A DNA stretch of 64,000 nucleotides. Origin: Candidatus Heimdallarchaeota archaeon. GTDB lineage: Archaea; Asgardarchaeota; Heimdallarchaeia; Hodarchaeales; Hodarchaeaceae. The translations under genes were made by a program, and so were the position numbers. Positions 25,451 to 34,131 of this stretch are shown here, piece after piece (position 1 is the stretch's first letter; each line of letters begins with the position of its first letter). The notes under the pieces were generated by a model, which saw only the letters and a program-made list of their open reading frames with translations, had not been told where the DNA came from and ran no database searches. The stretch lies in contig CP070695.1 of the NCBI GenBank assembly GCA_020353515.1, positions 3,516,050-3,580,049 on the forward strand. The letters are read 5' to 3'.

Positions 25451-26275
25451 ATGGAACAGTTTACAAAATTTTTACCTCAGATTCGGGAGGATATTAATCA
25501 TAGCCTTGATATTTGGAAAAATCTCTTAATCAATGAATTCAAAGAGAATATTGAATTTATATATGCTAAAGGATCAGCAGTAAAGCAATGGGATTCACCG
25601 CTAGATTATGTTCCAATCTTAAGTGATCTTGATATTCACTTCAAGCTGGTCGACAATTATGTGATATTTCAAAATATTTCAGATCCAGTAATAAAATCAC
25701 TTGAAATCTCAGAAAAATATGAGCAAATCTTCAGAACAAAGTATACTAAGTCTCTTCATTTACCTCGTACCCAGATAGTTACAATAAATCATCTAAAAAA
25801 AATACCACAATATGTTCCTCCTAGATTAAGTGATGTTCAGGTTATTTATGGCAAACCAATCCTCCCATCAAATCCTGGACCTCAGAGAATTCGTGAAATC
25901 GATTACGATCATCTCATCAAATCCAAGGAGACCCTCGAAAACACTCCGATGAGTCTCATCGATCGAAGTGGCCTTGATTATTGGGTTCTAATTAGAAGAA
26001 TTAACTGGCAAGTATCTCCTACCCCTTTTCGAGTATTAACACAAATATCAAATATTGCTCCTATGGAAATTTGGAGTTGGAACCGTTCAAAGATAATAAC
26101 TGAACTAAGAAATCATGGCCTTGAAGAAATAGTTGAACACTACATACAATTTTATCTAAATGGATGGGAAGCCTTTTTAGCTCAACATCGAAATTCTCAA
26201 CACCTACGGCAAATTATCTTTCATGGGTGTAAGGTTCTTCATTCAGCACTACAAATTCTGCAAGAACTAAAATAA
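25451..26275 (+). CDS. Nucleotidyltransferase-fold protein
   Basis: About 274 residues. Near residues 40-70 it has the polymerase-beta-like nucleotidyltransferase signature: FIYAKGSAVKQWDSP, then LSDLDIHFKL, that is G-S followed by D-x-D, which binds metal and nucleotide. The rest is helical and not familiar. Members of this fold add nucleotides to antibiotics, RNAs or proteins, or act as toxins; nothing adjacent points to one. The ATG at 25451 follows GTGAT; an upstream TTG at 25430 is weaker. Confidence 0.65.
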   Translation: MEQFTKFLPQIREDINHSLDIWKNLLINEFKENIEFIYAKGSAVKQWDSPLDYVPILSDLDIHFKLVDNYVIFQNISDPVIKSLEISEKYEQIFRTKYTKSLHLPRTQIVTINHLKKIPQYVPPRLSDVQVIYGKPILPSNPGPQRIREIDYDHLIKSKETLENTPMSLIDRSGLDYWVLIRRINWQVSPTPFRVLTQISNIAPMEIWSWNRSKIITELRNHGLEEIVEHYIQFYLNGWEAFLAQHRNSQHLRQIIFHGCKVLHSALQILQELK

Positions 26276-26316
26276 AACATGATATGTTTCTTCAATTCGC
26301 TTAGGAGATTCATTTT

Positions 26317-26991
26317 ATGGTTACCCAAGCAGAGTTACTCAAGATAGATACAATAATCTTTGACTTTGATGGTACACTACACAAAGGTGACATTTTAAGT
26401 CTCCCCATTTTCCATGAATGCCTTCAAGCACTTTATAATGAATTTCAAATTGATCTAAAATATCCTTCAGACGAAATAATTCTCTCACAGTTCGGAAAAC
26501 AAGCTGATGACATATACCCATCACTTTTAAAGACTACTGACCTGCAAATCATCTCTACATTTGAAAAATGTGTGGAGGAAGCTGAAGTACAGGCGTTCAA
26601 TGACGGAAAAGGTGAACTATATCCTAATGTTGACTCAACTCTAACTACTCTGAAAAATCGTAAATACAGATTAGCACTTTGCACTAACGCCCGTGTTGAT
26701 TACTTCGAAGCAGCTGTAGAAAACTTTAATTTAGGTAAATATTTTGACGAAATGATGGCTGCAGGTCATAATCCAGGGAAAAACAAGACATGGATGGTTT
26801 GCAAGATTGTTGAAAAATTGAAATCAAAGCGTTTCGCAGTTGTAGGTGATAGATTCCACGATATTCAGGCTGCAAAAAACAATGGAGGGATTGCGATAGG
26901 ATGTGAATACGGATTTGGGAAAACAGAAGTAAAAGAAGCTGATCTTCAAATTACACATTTTGAAGAGCTTCTTGCCATTTTTCAAAGGTGA
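26317..26991 (+). CDS. HAD-superfamily hydrolase (phosphoglycolate-phosphatase-like)
   Basis: A 224-residue haloacid-dehalogenase hydrolase. Motif I is IIFDFDGTLHKGD near residues 13-25 with both catalytic Asp, motif II is LALCTNARVDYF near 118, the motif III lysine lies in PGKNKTWMVC, and motif IV is FAVVGDRFHDIQAAKNNGG near 177. A helical C1-type cap covers about 30-100. This fits phosphoglycolate or nucleotide phosphatases of the family. AGGAGAT precedes the ATG at a proper distance. Confidence 0.88.
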   Translation: MVTQAELLKIDTIIFDFDGTLHKGDILSLPIFHECLQALYNEFQIDLKYPSDEIILSQFGKQADDIYPSLLKTTDLQIISTFEKCVEEAEVQAFNDGKGELYPNVDSTLTTLKNRKYRLALCTNARVDYFEAAVENFNLGKYFDEMMAAGHNPGKNKTWMVCKIVEKLKSKRFAVVGDRFHDIQAAKNNGGIAIGCEYGFGKTEVKEADLQITHFEELLAIFQR

Positions 26992-27020
26992 ATTTCCTAT
27001 ATTAGAGCAGGTTATATTGT

Positions 27021-27105
27021 AATTCTAATATAAACACAATTTTCTTATATATAATTCTAAGAAGAACGTTTAGTATAAGAAATTGGGTTAAGGCTACAAT
27101 TCTAA
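27021..27105. repeat. Three copies of AATTCTAA upstream of the SCP2 gene
   Basis: The octamer AATTCTAA occurs at 27021, 27053 and 27098 in the 172-base gap before the SCP2 gene. The sequence is AT-rich, so some recurrence is expected, but three exact copies in 85 bases, ending about 60 bases before the start, could mark regulator contacts. Confidence 0.3.
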
Positions 27106-27163
27106 GGCTAACCTATTATTCTTATCTTATTAGAAATAAATTAACAAAAATGACGTGATAAAT

Positions 27164-27508
27164 ATGGGCGCTGGAAAAGACGCAGTAGTAGAATTTGTTA
27201 ACGCAATAAACGCAAATGATGAAGTAAAAGGAATGCTAAAAAATTGGGTAAAAAACGCATGTTACAAACTCGAAGGTGAAGATGGACCATTCTGGGTAGA
27301 GCATAAAGCAGATGGTTCCGCAGAATTTCATGATGGAGAACCAGACAAAGCTCACTTCACATTCATTGGACCAACTCAAATCTGGGCAGATATCTCTACT
27401 GGGAAAGAAGATGCACAAAAAGCCTTCTTTGCTAAAAAATATAAGATTGAGGGAGATGTGATGGGAACAATGAAGTTACTGCCCGTTATTAAGAAGCTGC
27501 AAACATAA
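27164..27508 (+). CDS. SCP2 sterol-carrier-like lipid-binding protein
   Basis: About 114 residues covering a single SCP2 domain, a small alpha/beta fold with a hydrophobic tunnel that binds acyl-CoA and lipids. Typical features are the helix-strand start, the middle strand pair FWVEHKADGSAEFHDG, and the C-terminal GDVMGTMKLLPVIKKLQ, where an SCP2 signature usually gives KG-x(2)-G-D-xx-K. The ATG at 27164 follows GTGAT; a GTG-initiated version at 27155 is less likely. It lies just before the thiolase and the beta-oxidation fusion gene, so it may carry acyl-CoA substrates. Confidence 0.87.
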   Translation: MGAGKDAVVEFVNAINANDEVKGMLKNWVKNACYKLEGEDGPFWVEHKADGSAEFHDGEPDKAHFTFIGPTQIWADISTGKEDAQKAFFAKKYKIEGDVMGTMKLLPVIKKLQT

Positions 27509-27600
27509 TTTCCCTTTCTTCTCTTTCATTTCTCTTTTTCTTTAATTTTTTCTTCACATAATTCTGTTGGTATTTTTGTTTGTATTTTACAAAATTTTTA
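27509..27600 (+). terminator. T-rich transcription terminator after SCP2
   Basis: The stop of the SCP2 gene is followed at once by pyrimidine-rich DNA with several runs of T (from 27510 to about 27600), the usual archaeal terminator type. It separates SCP2 from the thiolase, which has its own promoter further on. Confidence 0.5.
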
Positions 27601-27877
27601 ATTACTTATTAACGAATCCAAATTATTTTTAACAATTTCTCCCAAACTGTAATCACAAAATAGCAGTAATAAAGCCGTAGAGCAAAAAAAAAGCGCAAAT
27701 ATTTTTAATTAAACCCTTATTGTTTGAATCAATTCCAGTTACTATAGCTATAGAAGGAGTACCCTTCAAAATTACCCTCACTCGGAAAAAAAGAGATAAA
27801 TTTTGAAAAACCCTCCTTTTCTGTGGACTTCATAAGGAATTAATCTAAAAGATAAAGAATAAATGGTGAAAAAAGTT
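27601..27877 (+). promoter_or_regulatory. Promoter region of the thiolase-fusion operon
   Basis: No gene is present. It holds a perfect 12-base palindrome CTATAGCTATAG at 27742-27753 directly joined to GAAGG-N5-CCTTC at 27753-27767, and an AT-rich TATA-like run near 27700-27715. The GGTGA serving the thiolase start is at 27865. Confidence 0.45.
27742..27753. promoter_or_regulatory. Perfect palindrome CTATAGCTATAG
   Basis: A 12-base sequence identical to its reverse complement, about 125 bases before the thiolase. It shares the TATAG/CTATA half-site with the three copies upstream of the winged-helix gene at 35287, so a related regulator could bind both. Confidence 0.4.
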
Positions 27878-29068
27878 ATGCATGAAGTTGTAATAGCTGA
27901 TTATCTTCGCACACCGTTTTCACGATCCCGTCCAGCTCAACCCGAAAGAGACAAGTTAAATGACTTTCGTATGGATATTCTAGCAGGAAAACTCATCAAA
28001 ACGATGATTGATAGAAAAGGGATCAATCCAGCAGAAATTGGTGATGTTTTAGTAGGATCCGCTTCGCAAGTAGGTGAACAATGGCTTTATGGTGGTAGGG
28101 GTGTTGTTGCTATGGCAGAGCTGCCTGAAACTGTACCTGCACAAGGTATAGATAGACAATGTGGTTCTTCTATGAATACAATACACACTGGAGCCATGCA
28201 AATTATGACAGGGTATTCAGATATTGTAGTTTCAGCTGGTCTTGAACATATGACACATGTACCAATGGCACCACAAGATAACATTGATCCGCCAATGTTT
28301 CTTGCAGCAGAGGAAAAATACAAGCAATATGATTTTGAAACAGGCTTCAATATGGGGTGGACTGCAGAGAAGCTTTTCAAACAAGCAGCGAAAAAATTTG
28401 GAGTGACACGAGAAGATTTAGATAAGTACAGTCTTGAATCACATGAACTGGCAGCTAAAGGTCAGGATGAAGGATTCTTTAACGATGAATTAATGCCCAT
28501 CGAGCTATCTTCGGGAGACAATTTTGATTCCGACGCATCAGTCCGTCGGGGTAGTACCATGGAAATAATGGGCAGTTTAATGCCATCTTTCGATTTCGAA
28601 GGTGTTTGTACTCCGGGAAACTCAAGTCCATTAAATGCTGGAGCAACAGCAATGATTCTCATGTCAAAGGAAAAGGCTAAAGAATACGGAATTAATCCGA
28701 TAGCAACAATTAAATCATTAGGATGGGCAGCTGTTAACCCTGGAATTATGGGATTTGGGCCAGTCCCAGCCAGTAAAAAAGCTTTGAAGCATGCGGGTTT
28801 AGAAGTGAAAGATATTGATTTCTGGGAAATTAATGAAGCATTTGCGATTGTTGCTTTAAACTGTATTAAAGAACTTGGCATTGATCGAAATAAAGTTAAT
28901 GTTAAAGGTGGAGCAATAGCTATTGGCCACCCACTTGGTGCTACAGGTACTCGACTTGTTGGTACTTTAGCTCGAATTCTTAATTGGGAGGATGGCCAAT
29001 ATGGCTTAGCTAACGCTTGTATTGGAGGAGGCCAAGGAATCGCAACTGTAATTGAAAAAGGAGGATAG
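27878..29068 (+). CDS. Acetyl-CoA acyltransferase (beta-oxidation thiolase)
   Basis: About 396 residues from the ATG at 27878; GGTGA lies eight bases before it, and the resulting MHEVVIADYLRTPF start matches normal thiolases. An ATG at 27863 would overlap that site. With this start the nucleophile is C95 in DRQCGSSMNTIH, and His351 (GHPLGATGTR) and Cys381 (CIGGGQGIA) complete the active site. It cleaves 3-ketoacyl-CoA to acetyl-CoA and shortened acyl-CoA, or acetoacetyl-CoA to two acetyl-CoA. The dehydrogenase/hydratase fusion starts 53 bases downstream, so the two form an operon. It is more FadA-like than the thiolase at 4439. Confidence 0.92.
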   Translation: MHEVVIADYLRTPFSRSRPAQPERDKLNDFRMDILAGKLIKTMIDRKGINPAEIGDVLVGSASQVGEQWLYGGRGVVAMAELPETVPAQGIDRQCGSSMNTIHTGAMQIMTGYSDIVVSAGLEHMTHVPMAPQDNIDPPMFLAAEEKYKQYDFETGFNMGWTAEKLFKQAAKKFGVTREDLDKYSLESHELAAKGQDEGFFNDELMPIELSSGDNFDSDASVRRGSTMEIMGSLMPSFDFEGVCTPGNSSPLNAGATAMILMSKEKAKEYGINPIATIKSLGWAAVNPGIMGFGPVPASKKALKHAGLEVKDIDFWEINEAFAIVALNCIKELGIDRNKVNVKGGAIAIGHPLGATGTRLVGTLARILNWEDGQYGLANACIGGGQGIATVIEKGG

Positions 29069-29121
29069 AACCTCTAATTTTCAAATAATGAAGTATGATA
29101 AAAATAAAAGGTGAATAAATC

Positions 29122-31092
29122 ATGAAAATTGATGATATTAAACACGTAGCAGTCATAGGCGCTGGCGATATGGGACATGGGATCGCTGAAGTAGCTCTCA
29201 TGACTGGATATACAGTAAGTATGTATGATATTGCTGATGAATTTGTTGAAAAAGGAAAAGGTCGGATTGATTGGAGTCTTGCGAAGCTTGCCGAAAAAGC
29301 ACGAATTTCTGAAGCTGACCACAAGAAGTTCATGGCGAATCTTACCACAACGACAAATCTAGAGGAAGCTGTCAAAAATGCAGATCTTTGTATTGAGGCT
29401 GCTCCAGAAATACTGGATTTGAAAAAGGAAATCTTCAGCAATTTAGACAAATATGCTCCAAAACATGCTATTTTGGCATCAAACACTTCAAGTATGAGTA
29501 TTAATGAGATTGGGGCTACTACAAAAAGACCAGAAAAAGTGGCTGGATTACATTACTTTAATCCTCCTGTAATGATGCAGCTGATCGAGATTACGAAAGG
29601 CGAAAAGACCTCCGATGAGACCATAAAAATTCTCGTTGATTTCACTAAAAAAGCTCTTAAAGATCCAGTTGTATGTAAAAAAGACAGTCCAGGTTTTATC
29701 GCAAACCGAATTAATGCTCCTACAATGTTATGGATGTACCTCATGTATGATAACAAAGAATTTAACCCTGCAGAAGTTGATCGAGCTTGTATGAATATGG
29801 GCATGAGAATGGGTATATATGAATTAGCTGACTTCACAGGTTTAGATATATCCTATCATCTCTTAAATTATTTTGGGGATCGTCTTCATAAGGATTATAA
29901 ACCTCCTGCCAGTTTAGAAAAGTTATTCAAGGACAAAAATCTTGGTAAAAAAACAGGTTCTGGGATTTATGAATGGCCAGAGGTAGGAAGACCGGAGATT
30001 GGTGAAAAAGCAGCTGATTTTGATTTAATGAATCTGTTAAGGATCCAGATCAATGAAGCAGCCAAAGTATTAGAAGAAGGTCTTACTACAGCTAAGGAAA
30101 TCGACACTGCCATGAAAAAGGGATTTAATAATCCTTTTGGGCCTATTGAAATGGCTGAAACTACTGACCTAAAAGAATTAACTGAATTCTTAGATGGTCT
30201 TGCAGATAAATATGGCAAAGAAATTTACAAAGCCCACGATTGGATTCGAGATGGATCATTACCGGATCGTGCAAAAGGAGTAGCAAAAGAAGAGAAAAAA
30301 TCGCCTTATGAATTTGAAACCGTTAAAATCATTAAGGATCCAGAAAATTTTGTCACAACACTTCTGATGAATCGTCCCCCTCTAAATCTGATGGATACTC
30401 AACTTTTAACTGATCTCGGAAGCGCGTTAGAACTCCTTGTTGACGACAATGAAACTCGTGTAATTGTATTGAGAGGTGCAGCCAAGTGCTTCTCGGGTGG
30501 ATTTGACATGGCATCAGGTCTTTACGACAGCGCATGGGACGTGAAAAAGGGTGTTGTGAGAGGACAACGAACTTTCAAACGTTTCCGTGATATCCCCAAG
30601 CCTGTTATTGCAGCAATTGAACGATATGCATTTGGTGGGGGATTAGAACTAGCAATGAGTTGTGACTTACGTTTTGCCAAGAAAAGTGCCAAGATGGGGC
30701 TGACTGAAGTGACCCTAGGATTAATTCCAGGTTGGGGTGGTACACAACTAATGGTTCGACATCTAGGTATCGGTAAAACGATGGAACTGATTCTTACTGG
30801 TGAACGGATTGAAGCCAAACGAGCTTTCAAAATGGGATTAATCAATCGTGCAATTGATGATGAAGACTTTGAAGAAGAAGTCTATGAAGTCGCTAAGAAG
30901 ATCGCACTTAGAAGTGCTCCCATCTCAGTAGGTATTGTTAAACAATTAGTTAACTTTGGTAGTCAAATTCCTCTTGATGTGGGCCTCGAATGGGAAAGCT
31001 ATGGTTCTGCTCTTAATTTTACTACAGAAGATCTCCAAGAAGGTGTTATGTCCTTCATGCAGAAAAAGAAACCAGAGTTCAAATACCGATAA
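29122..31092 (+). CDS. Fused 3-hydroxyacyl-CoA dehydrogenase / enoyl-CoA hydratase
   Basis: A 656-residue two-activity enzyme. The N-terminal NAD-binding domain has GAGDMGHGIA near 13-22 (GxGxxG), and the 3-hydroxyacyl-CoA dehydrogenase motif HYFNPPVMMQLIEI near 143 gives the catalytic His-Glu pair. From about 405 an enoyl-CoA hydratase domain follows, with both catalytic Glu: FGGGLELAMSCD and LTEVTLGLIPGWGG. This order (dehydrogenase first) matches the crotonyl-CoA hydratase/(S)-3-hydroxybutyryl-CoA dehydrogenase of archaeal CO2-fixation cycles, opposite to bacterial FadB. GGTGA precedes the ATG. It would turn crotonyl-CoA into acetoacetyl-CoA for the thiolase upstream. Confidence 0.93.
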   Translation: MKIDDIKHVAVIGAGDMGHGIAEVALMTGYTVSMYDIADEFVEKGKGRIDWSLAKLAEKARISEADHKKFMANLTTTTNLEEAVKNADLCIEAAPEILDLKKEIFSNLDKYAPKHAILASNTSSMSINEIGATTKRPEKVAGLHYFNPPVMMQLIEITKGEKTSDETIKILVDFTKKALKDPVVCKKDSPGFIANRINAPTMLWMYLMYDNKEFNPAEVDRACMNMGMRMGIYELADFTGLDISYHLLNYFGDRLHKDYKPPASLEKLFKDKNLGKKTGSGIYEWPEVGRPEIGEKAADFDLMNLLRIQINEAAKVLEEGLTTAKEIDTAMKKGFNNPFGPIEMAETTDLKELTEFLDGLADKYGKEIYKAHDWIRDGSLPDRAKGVAKEEKKSPYEFETVKIIKDPENFVTTLLMNRPPLNLMDTQLLTDLGSALELLVDDNETRVIVLRGAAKCFSGGFDMASGLYDSAWDVKKGVVRGQRTFKRFRDIPKPVIAAIERYAFGGGLELAMSCDLRFAKKSAKMGLTEVTLGLIPGWGGTQLMVRHLGIGKTMELILTGERIEAKRAFKMGLINRAIDDEDFEEEVYEVAKKIALRSAPISVGIVKQLVNFGSQIPLDVGLEWESYGSALNFTTEDLQEGVMSFMQKKKPEFKYR

Positions 31093-31136
31093 AATTCTCA
31101 AATACCCCCCCTTTTTCTCTTTTCTTTCTAAATATG
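31093..31136 (+). terminator. C/T-rich terminator between convergent genes
   Basis: Downstream of the fusion gene a run of C leads into a run of T and pyrimidines (about 31104-31130), the pattern of an archaeal terminator. The convergent acetyltransferase ends at 31142. Confidence 0.5.
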
Positions 31137-31141
31137 TTATC

Positions 31142-31804
31142 TTATTTTATCTCTTTTGCAAAGATTAATGGTTTAACTTCAGGAGTATCTGGCCACATAC
31201 CGTTACCACTTAGCCCTTCATAAATCACAGAAAAATTAAGCTTTTGATAGAAGTTAACAGCCTTAATATTTCTGTCACTTGTTCCTAGATGAACCCCTGT
31301 TACATTACGATCTTTGAAATGATTTTCAAGTGCTTCCATTAGCTCCGTACCAATACCTTGACGTTGGTAGTTTTGAATGATATCAATGTGGAGATGGGCA
31401 GGATAAGGTTCAAGAAGTGATTCTATATTGGGAATCTTAGGTTCCTCATCCCATCTTTCCTTGAAATGCCAGAAGACCTTAAACGTTCTAGGATATCGCC
31501 AAAGAGTATAAAAGAAAGCCCTTAGTACTATTTTGCGAATCATGTATTTACGAAACTGTTCTTCCTGCTTTTTGGAATCTAAGCTGCTTAAAATATATCC
31601 TATTACTTGCCCAGTTTTTTCGTCTTCAGCAACAAAACAGTTCTCCGGTTCGTAATCAGTGTAGTATAGACAAAACAATAGACCAAAGAGATAAAGATCG
31701 TCAAAACGGCCAGCAGCACTTTTTCCCATATAACCCGTACGCCAACAGACATTTATTACATCTTTTCGATCCTTAGATTGGTAATTGCGAATATAGGTCA
31801 TCAT
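31142..31804 (-). CDS. GNAT-family N-acetyltransferase
   Basis: A 220-residue GNAT acetyltransferase. Motif A is YQRQGIGTELMEALENHF near 143-160 with the QxxGxG core, followed by LGTSDRNIKAVNFYQKLNF, the motif B segment. Residues about 60-110 form an insertion rich in aromatic and basic residues. It resembles eukaryote-type O-GlcNAcase-linked acetyltransferase domains in length and in its GVHLGTSDRN segment, but the substrate cannot be read. It is followed on the same strand, upstream, by the dipeptidase. Confidence 0.83.
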   Translation of the reverse strand: MMTYIRNYQSKDRKDVINVCWRTGYMGKSAAGRFDDLYLFGLLFCLYYTDYEPENCFVAEDEKTGQVIGYILSSLDSKKQEEQFRKYMIRKIVLRAFFYTLWRYPRTFKVFWHFKERWDEEPKIPNIESLLEPYPAHLHIDIIQNYQRQGIGTELMEALENHFKDRNVTGVHLGTSDRNIKAVNFYQKLNFSVIYEGLSGNGMWPDTPEVKPLIFAKEIK

Positions 31805-31836
31805 AGGTTCTCCGTCTTAAAACGTGTAACAAAACC

Positions 31837-33285
31837 TTAGATTTGATCTAGGTTTGTTAGTATTCCTTTAACAATTCTCCAGATTAAATCCACAGATTTG
31901 ATATAAACCCGTTCTTGAGGGGAATGGACATCTTTAATCTCAGGTCCTATAGATACTAATTGTAATTCCGGATCAATCCCTTTGAATAATCCAGTTTCTA
32001 ATCCTGCATGAATTGCTTTCAGTTGTACTTCAGACCCATATACCTGATTATATTCTTGCTTTACTAAGTTAAGAAACGGTGAGTCTAATTCAGGTTGCCA
32101 ACCTGGGTATAGTGGTCCAAGAGTTACTTCAACAGCTATTCTTTCTCCTATTTCCACTAATTCAGATCTTATTCGATTTAACTCAGAGTCGATCGAACTG
32201 CGTGTACTCGTAACTATTTCAACTGAGTCTGGTAAAGTTTTTACAAGAGCAAGGTTGTTAGAAGTTTCCACAAGCTCTGGAATTATTTTAGAGAAAGTTA
32301 GGGCTCCATGAGGAATTTCATATAATAAGGTTAGAATTGAATTCGTTGACGTCAAACATGTGTTTTGAGACGTTTCATACATTTCAGCTTTAATATTAGA
32401 CTCGTCTTTACGATAGCTCTCAATTTGTTTTCCCCATTCATCAAACATCTGCCTAACAGCTTCATCATTATCCACAAGAAACTCACAATAGGCATCACGG
32501 GGAATAGCATTGTGTGCACTACCTCCATTGATAGTACTAATATGGAAATCATAATCTACTTTCTGCCGAAGATTGATCAATCCTTCTACTAGAACTTTGA
32601 TTGCATTTAATCGTGGTTTATGTATGTCTACACCTGAATGTCCACCTCTTAAACCACCTACAGAAAGCCTGAAACCTGTGAGTGAGGGTTTATTTTCCCA
32701 CTTGGTTGATATTGTGATTTTTGTATCGCCTCCTCCGGCACTTGATACTGTTATTTCTCCTTCTTTTTCAGAATCAAGATTGAGAAGATATTTATATTTA
32801 AAAAAAATTTTTTCTAATCCAAATGCACCTGTTAATCCTGTTTCTTCGTCCACAGTTAATAATACATCAATCGGGCCATGATTTAGGTCTGGATCACTTA
32901 TTGCAGTAAGAGCCATTGCCACCCCAATTCCATTGTCAGCTCCTAGGGTCGTACCTTCCGCTGTAACATAATCATCTTCGATTTTTATAGGAATCGGATC
33001 ATTATCAAAATCATGGGAGCTTTCAGGGATCTTTTGAGCTACCATATCAAGATGACCTTGTAGAATTATTCCAGGATAGTTTTCGTATCCTTTAGAAGCT
33101 GCAACTGATAGTAGAAGATTTCCGATGGAATCTTCTTCCCATGAAATTTGATGTTTGTCTGCCCAAGCTTTTACCCAAGCACGGATTTTTTCCTCTTTTT
33201 TCGACTCACGGGGGATCCTTGAAATATCCTCAAACATTCTCCAAACAATTTGCGGTTCTAACTTCTCTAGTATCCTTTTTTCCAA
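31837..33285 (-). CDS. pepD: PepD-like aminoacyl-histidine dipeptidase (M20 family)
   Basis: A 482-residue zinc dipeptidase of the M20C type that cuts X-His and other dipeptides. Metal-binding motifs are LQGHLDMVAQK near residue 75, GADNGIGVAMAL near 117, DEETGLTGAFGL near 147 and LNLDSEKEG near 170. The dimerisation domain and IHAGLETGLFKG close the site. The TTG start at 33285 has GAGAGG upstream. It is chiefly a bacterial family, so acquisition by transfer is possible. It releases amino acids from peptides in the cytoplasm; the ABC exporter genes upstream are on the same strand, but no link is evident. Confidence 0.9.
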   Translation of the reverse strand: MEKRILEKLEPQIVWRMFEDISRIPRESKKEEKIRAWVKAWADKHQISWEEDSIGNLLLSVAASKGYENYPGIILQGHLDMVAQKIPESSHDFDNDPIPIKIEDDYVTAEGTTLGADNGIGVAMALTAISDPDLNHGPIDVLLTVDEETGLTGAFGLEKIFFKYKYLLNLDSEKEGEITVSSAGGGDTKITISTKWENKPSLTGFRLSVGGLRGGHSGVDIHKPRLNAIKVLVEGLINLRQKVDYDFHISTINGGSAHNAIPRDAYCEFLVDNDEAVRQMFDEWGKQIESYRKDESNIKAEMYETSQNTCLTSTNSILTLLYEIPHGALTFSKIIPELVETSNNLALVKTLPDSVEIVTSTRSSIDSELNRIRSELVEIGERIAVEVTLGPLYPGWQPELDSPFLNLVKQEYNQVYGSEVQLKAIHAGLETGLFKGIDPELQLVSIGPEIKDVHSPQERVYIKSVDLIWRIVKGILTNLDQI

Positions 33286-33309
33286 TCTTATTTCCTCTCT
33301 GATAACCGA

Positions 33310-34125
33310 CTAATCATTTAGCCATGAAATTTTAAGCTGATCTTCAGGAGTAAATAATTCCTTGACAAATAAGAACCCAATTAGTATTTCACCAATAAAC
33401 CCTGCTGACAAAATCATCAAGAAGATAATTACTTGATAGATAGCAGCAATCACTGGATTCACCCCTCCTATAATCATGCCACTCATTAATCCTGGAATGG
33501 TCACTATACCGAGTACAGCAACACGGTTAGTAGTAGGAAGAAGACCAGCTCGAAAAGAATCTTTCAATATTGGTTTCACCGAATTCCAGGCACTATCTCC
33601 TAGTGATAATGCAGCTTCGATTGCTCCTCTTGACTTTTTTATATCAGCAATTAATCTTTCCAAGACAATTGTAGTCATAACCATAACGTTAGCTATTACC
33701 ATTCCGCCCATTGGAATTATATACGTTCCCTGTCTCTCAATTATAGAGATAGGTGTTGAATCAATTGTTAGGATGGGAGTTGTAACTATTACCATCACAA
33801 AAATACTAGCTGTTGTTATCGCAATTAATTCTAGCCTGAAAATATTAGGATAAGGAAAGCGATTCTTTGCGGTATAAGCTGCAAATATACACATAAATAG
33901 AAGTACACCATAAAGTATTATTATATCTCTTAATTCAAATATGAATATTAGAATAGAAGCCATTAGAAGAATCTGAACAAATCCACGAGAAAAGCTCCAA
34001 ATGAATGCTTTCTCTAAATTAACTTTCTGCCAATAAGCCAATAACACAATTAATGTTAGAAGAAGAACTGAAAATAAAATTCTAAATACCATTTCTAAAA
34101 GTTCTGTTTCTGTGGGTAAAGCCAT
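33310..34125 (-). CDS. FetB/UPF0014-family ABC transporter permease
   Basis: A 271-residue membrane protein with about seven hydrophobic helices. The family's IIPMGGMVIANVMVMTTIVL and the following LSLGDSAWNSVKP are present, as is VLGIVTIPGLMSGMIIGG near 195, the most conserved block. FetB forms an exporter with FetA that gives iron and oxidative-stress resistance in bacteria; plant STAR2 is a relative. The ATPase gene ends seven bases upstream on the same strand, so they are an operon. Role in metal export is inferred from the family. Confidence 0.87.
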   Translation of the reverse strand: MALPTETELLEMVFRILFSVLLLTLIVLLAYWQKVNLEKAFIWSFSRGFVQILLMASILIFIFELRDIIILYGVLLFMCIFAAYTAKNRFPYPNIFRLELIAITTASIFVMVIVTTPILTIDSTPISIIERQGTYIIPMGGMVIANVMVMTTIVLERLIADIKKSRGAIEAALSLGDSAWNSVKPILKDSFRAGLLPTTNRVAVLGIVTIPGLMSGMIIGGVNPVIAAIYQVIIFLMILSAGFIGEILIGFLFVKELFTPEDQLKISWLND

Positions 34126-34131
34126 TTAAAT

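Noticed and set aside
28087..28881. Long antisense frames of 97 and 139 residues across the thiolase
   Set aside because: Reverse-strand shadows of a strongly conserved gene, with low-complexity Ser/Pro/Ile composition typical of such shadows.
29010..29486. A 158-residue minus-strand frame across the thiolase end and the fusion gene
   Set aside because: It crosses two genes whose products are certain and has no motif of its own.
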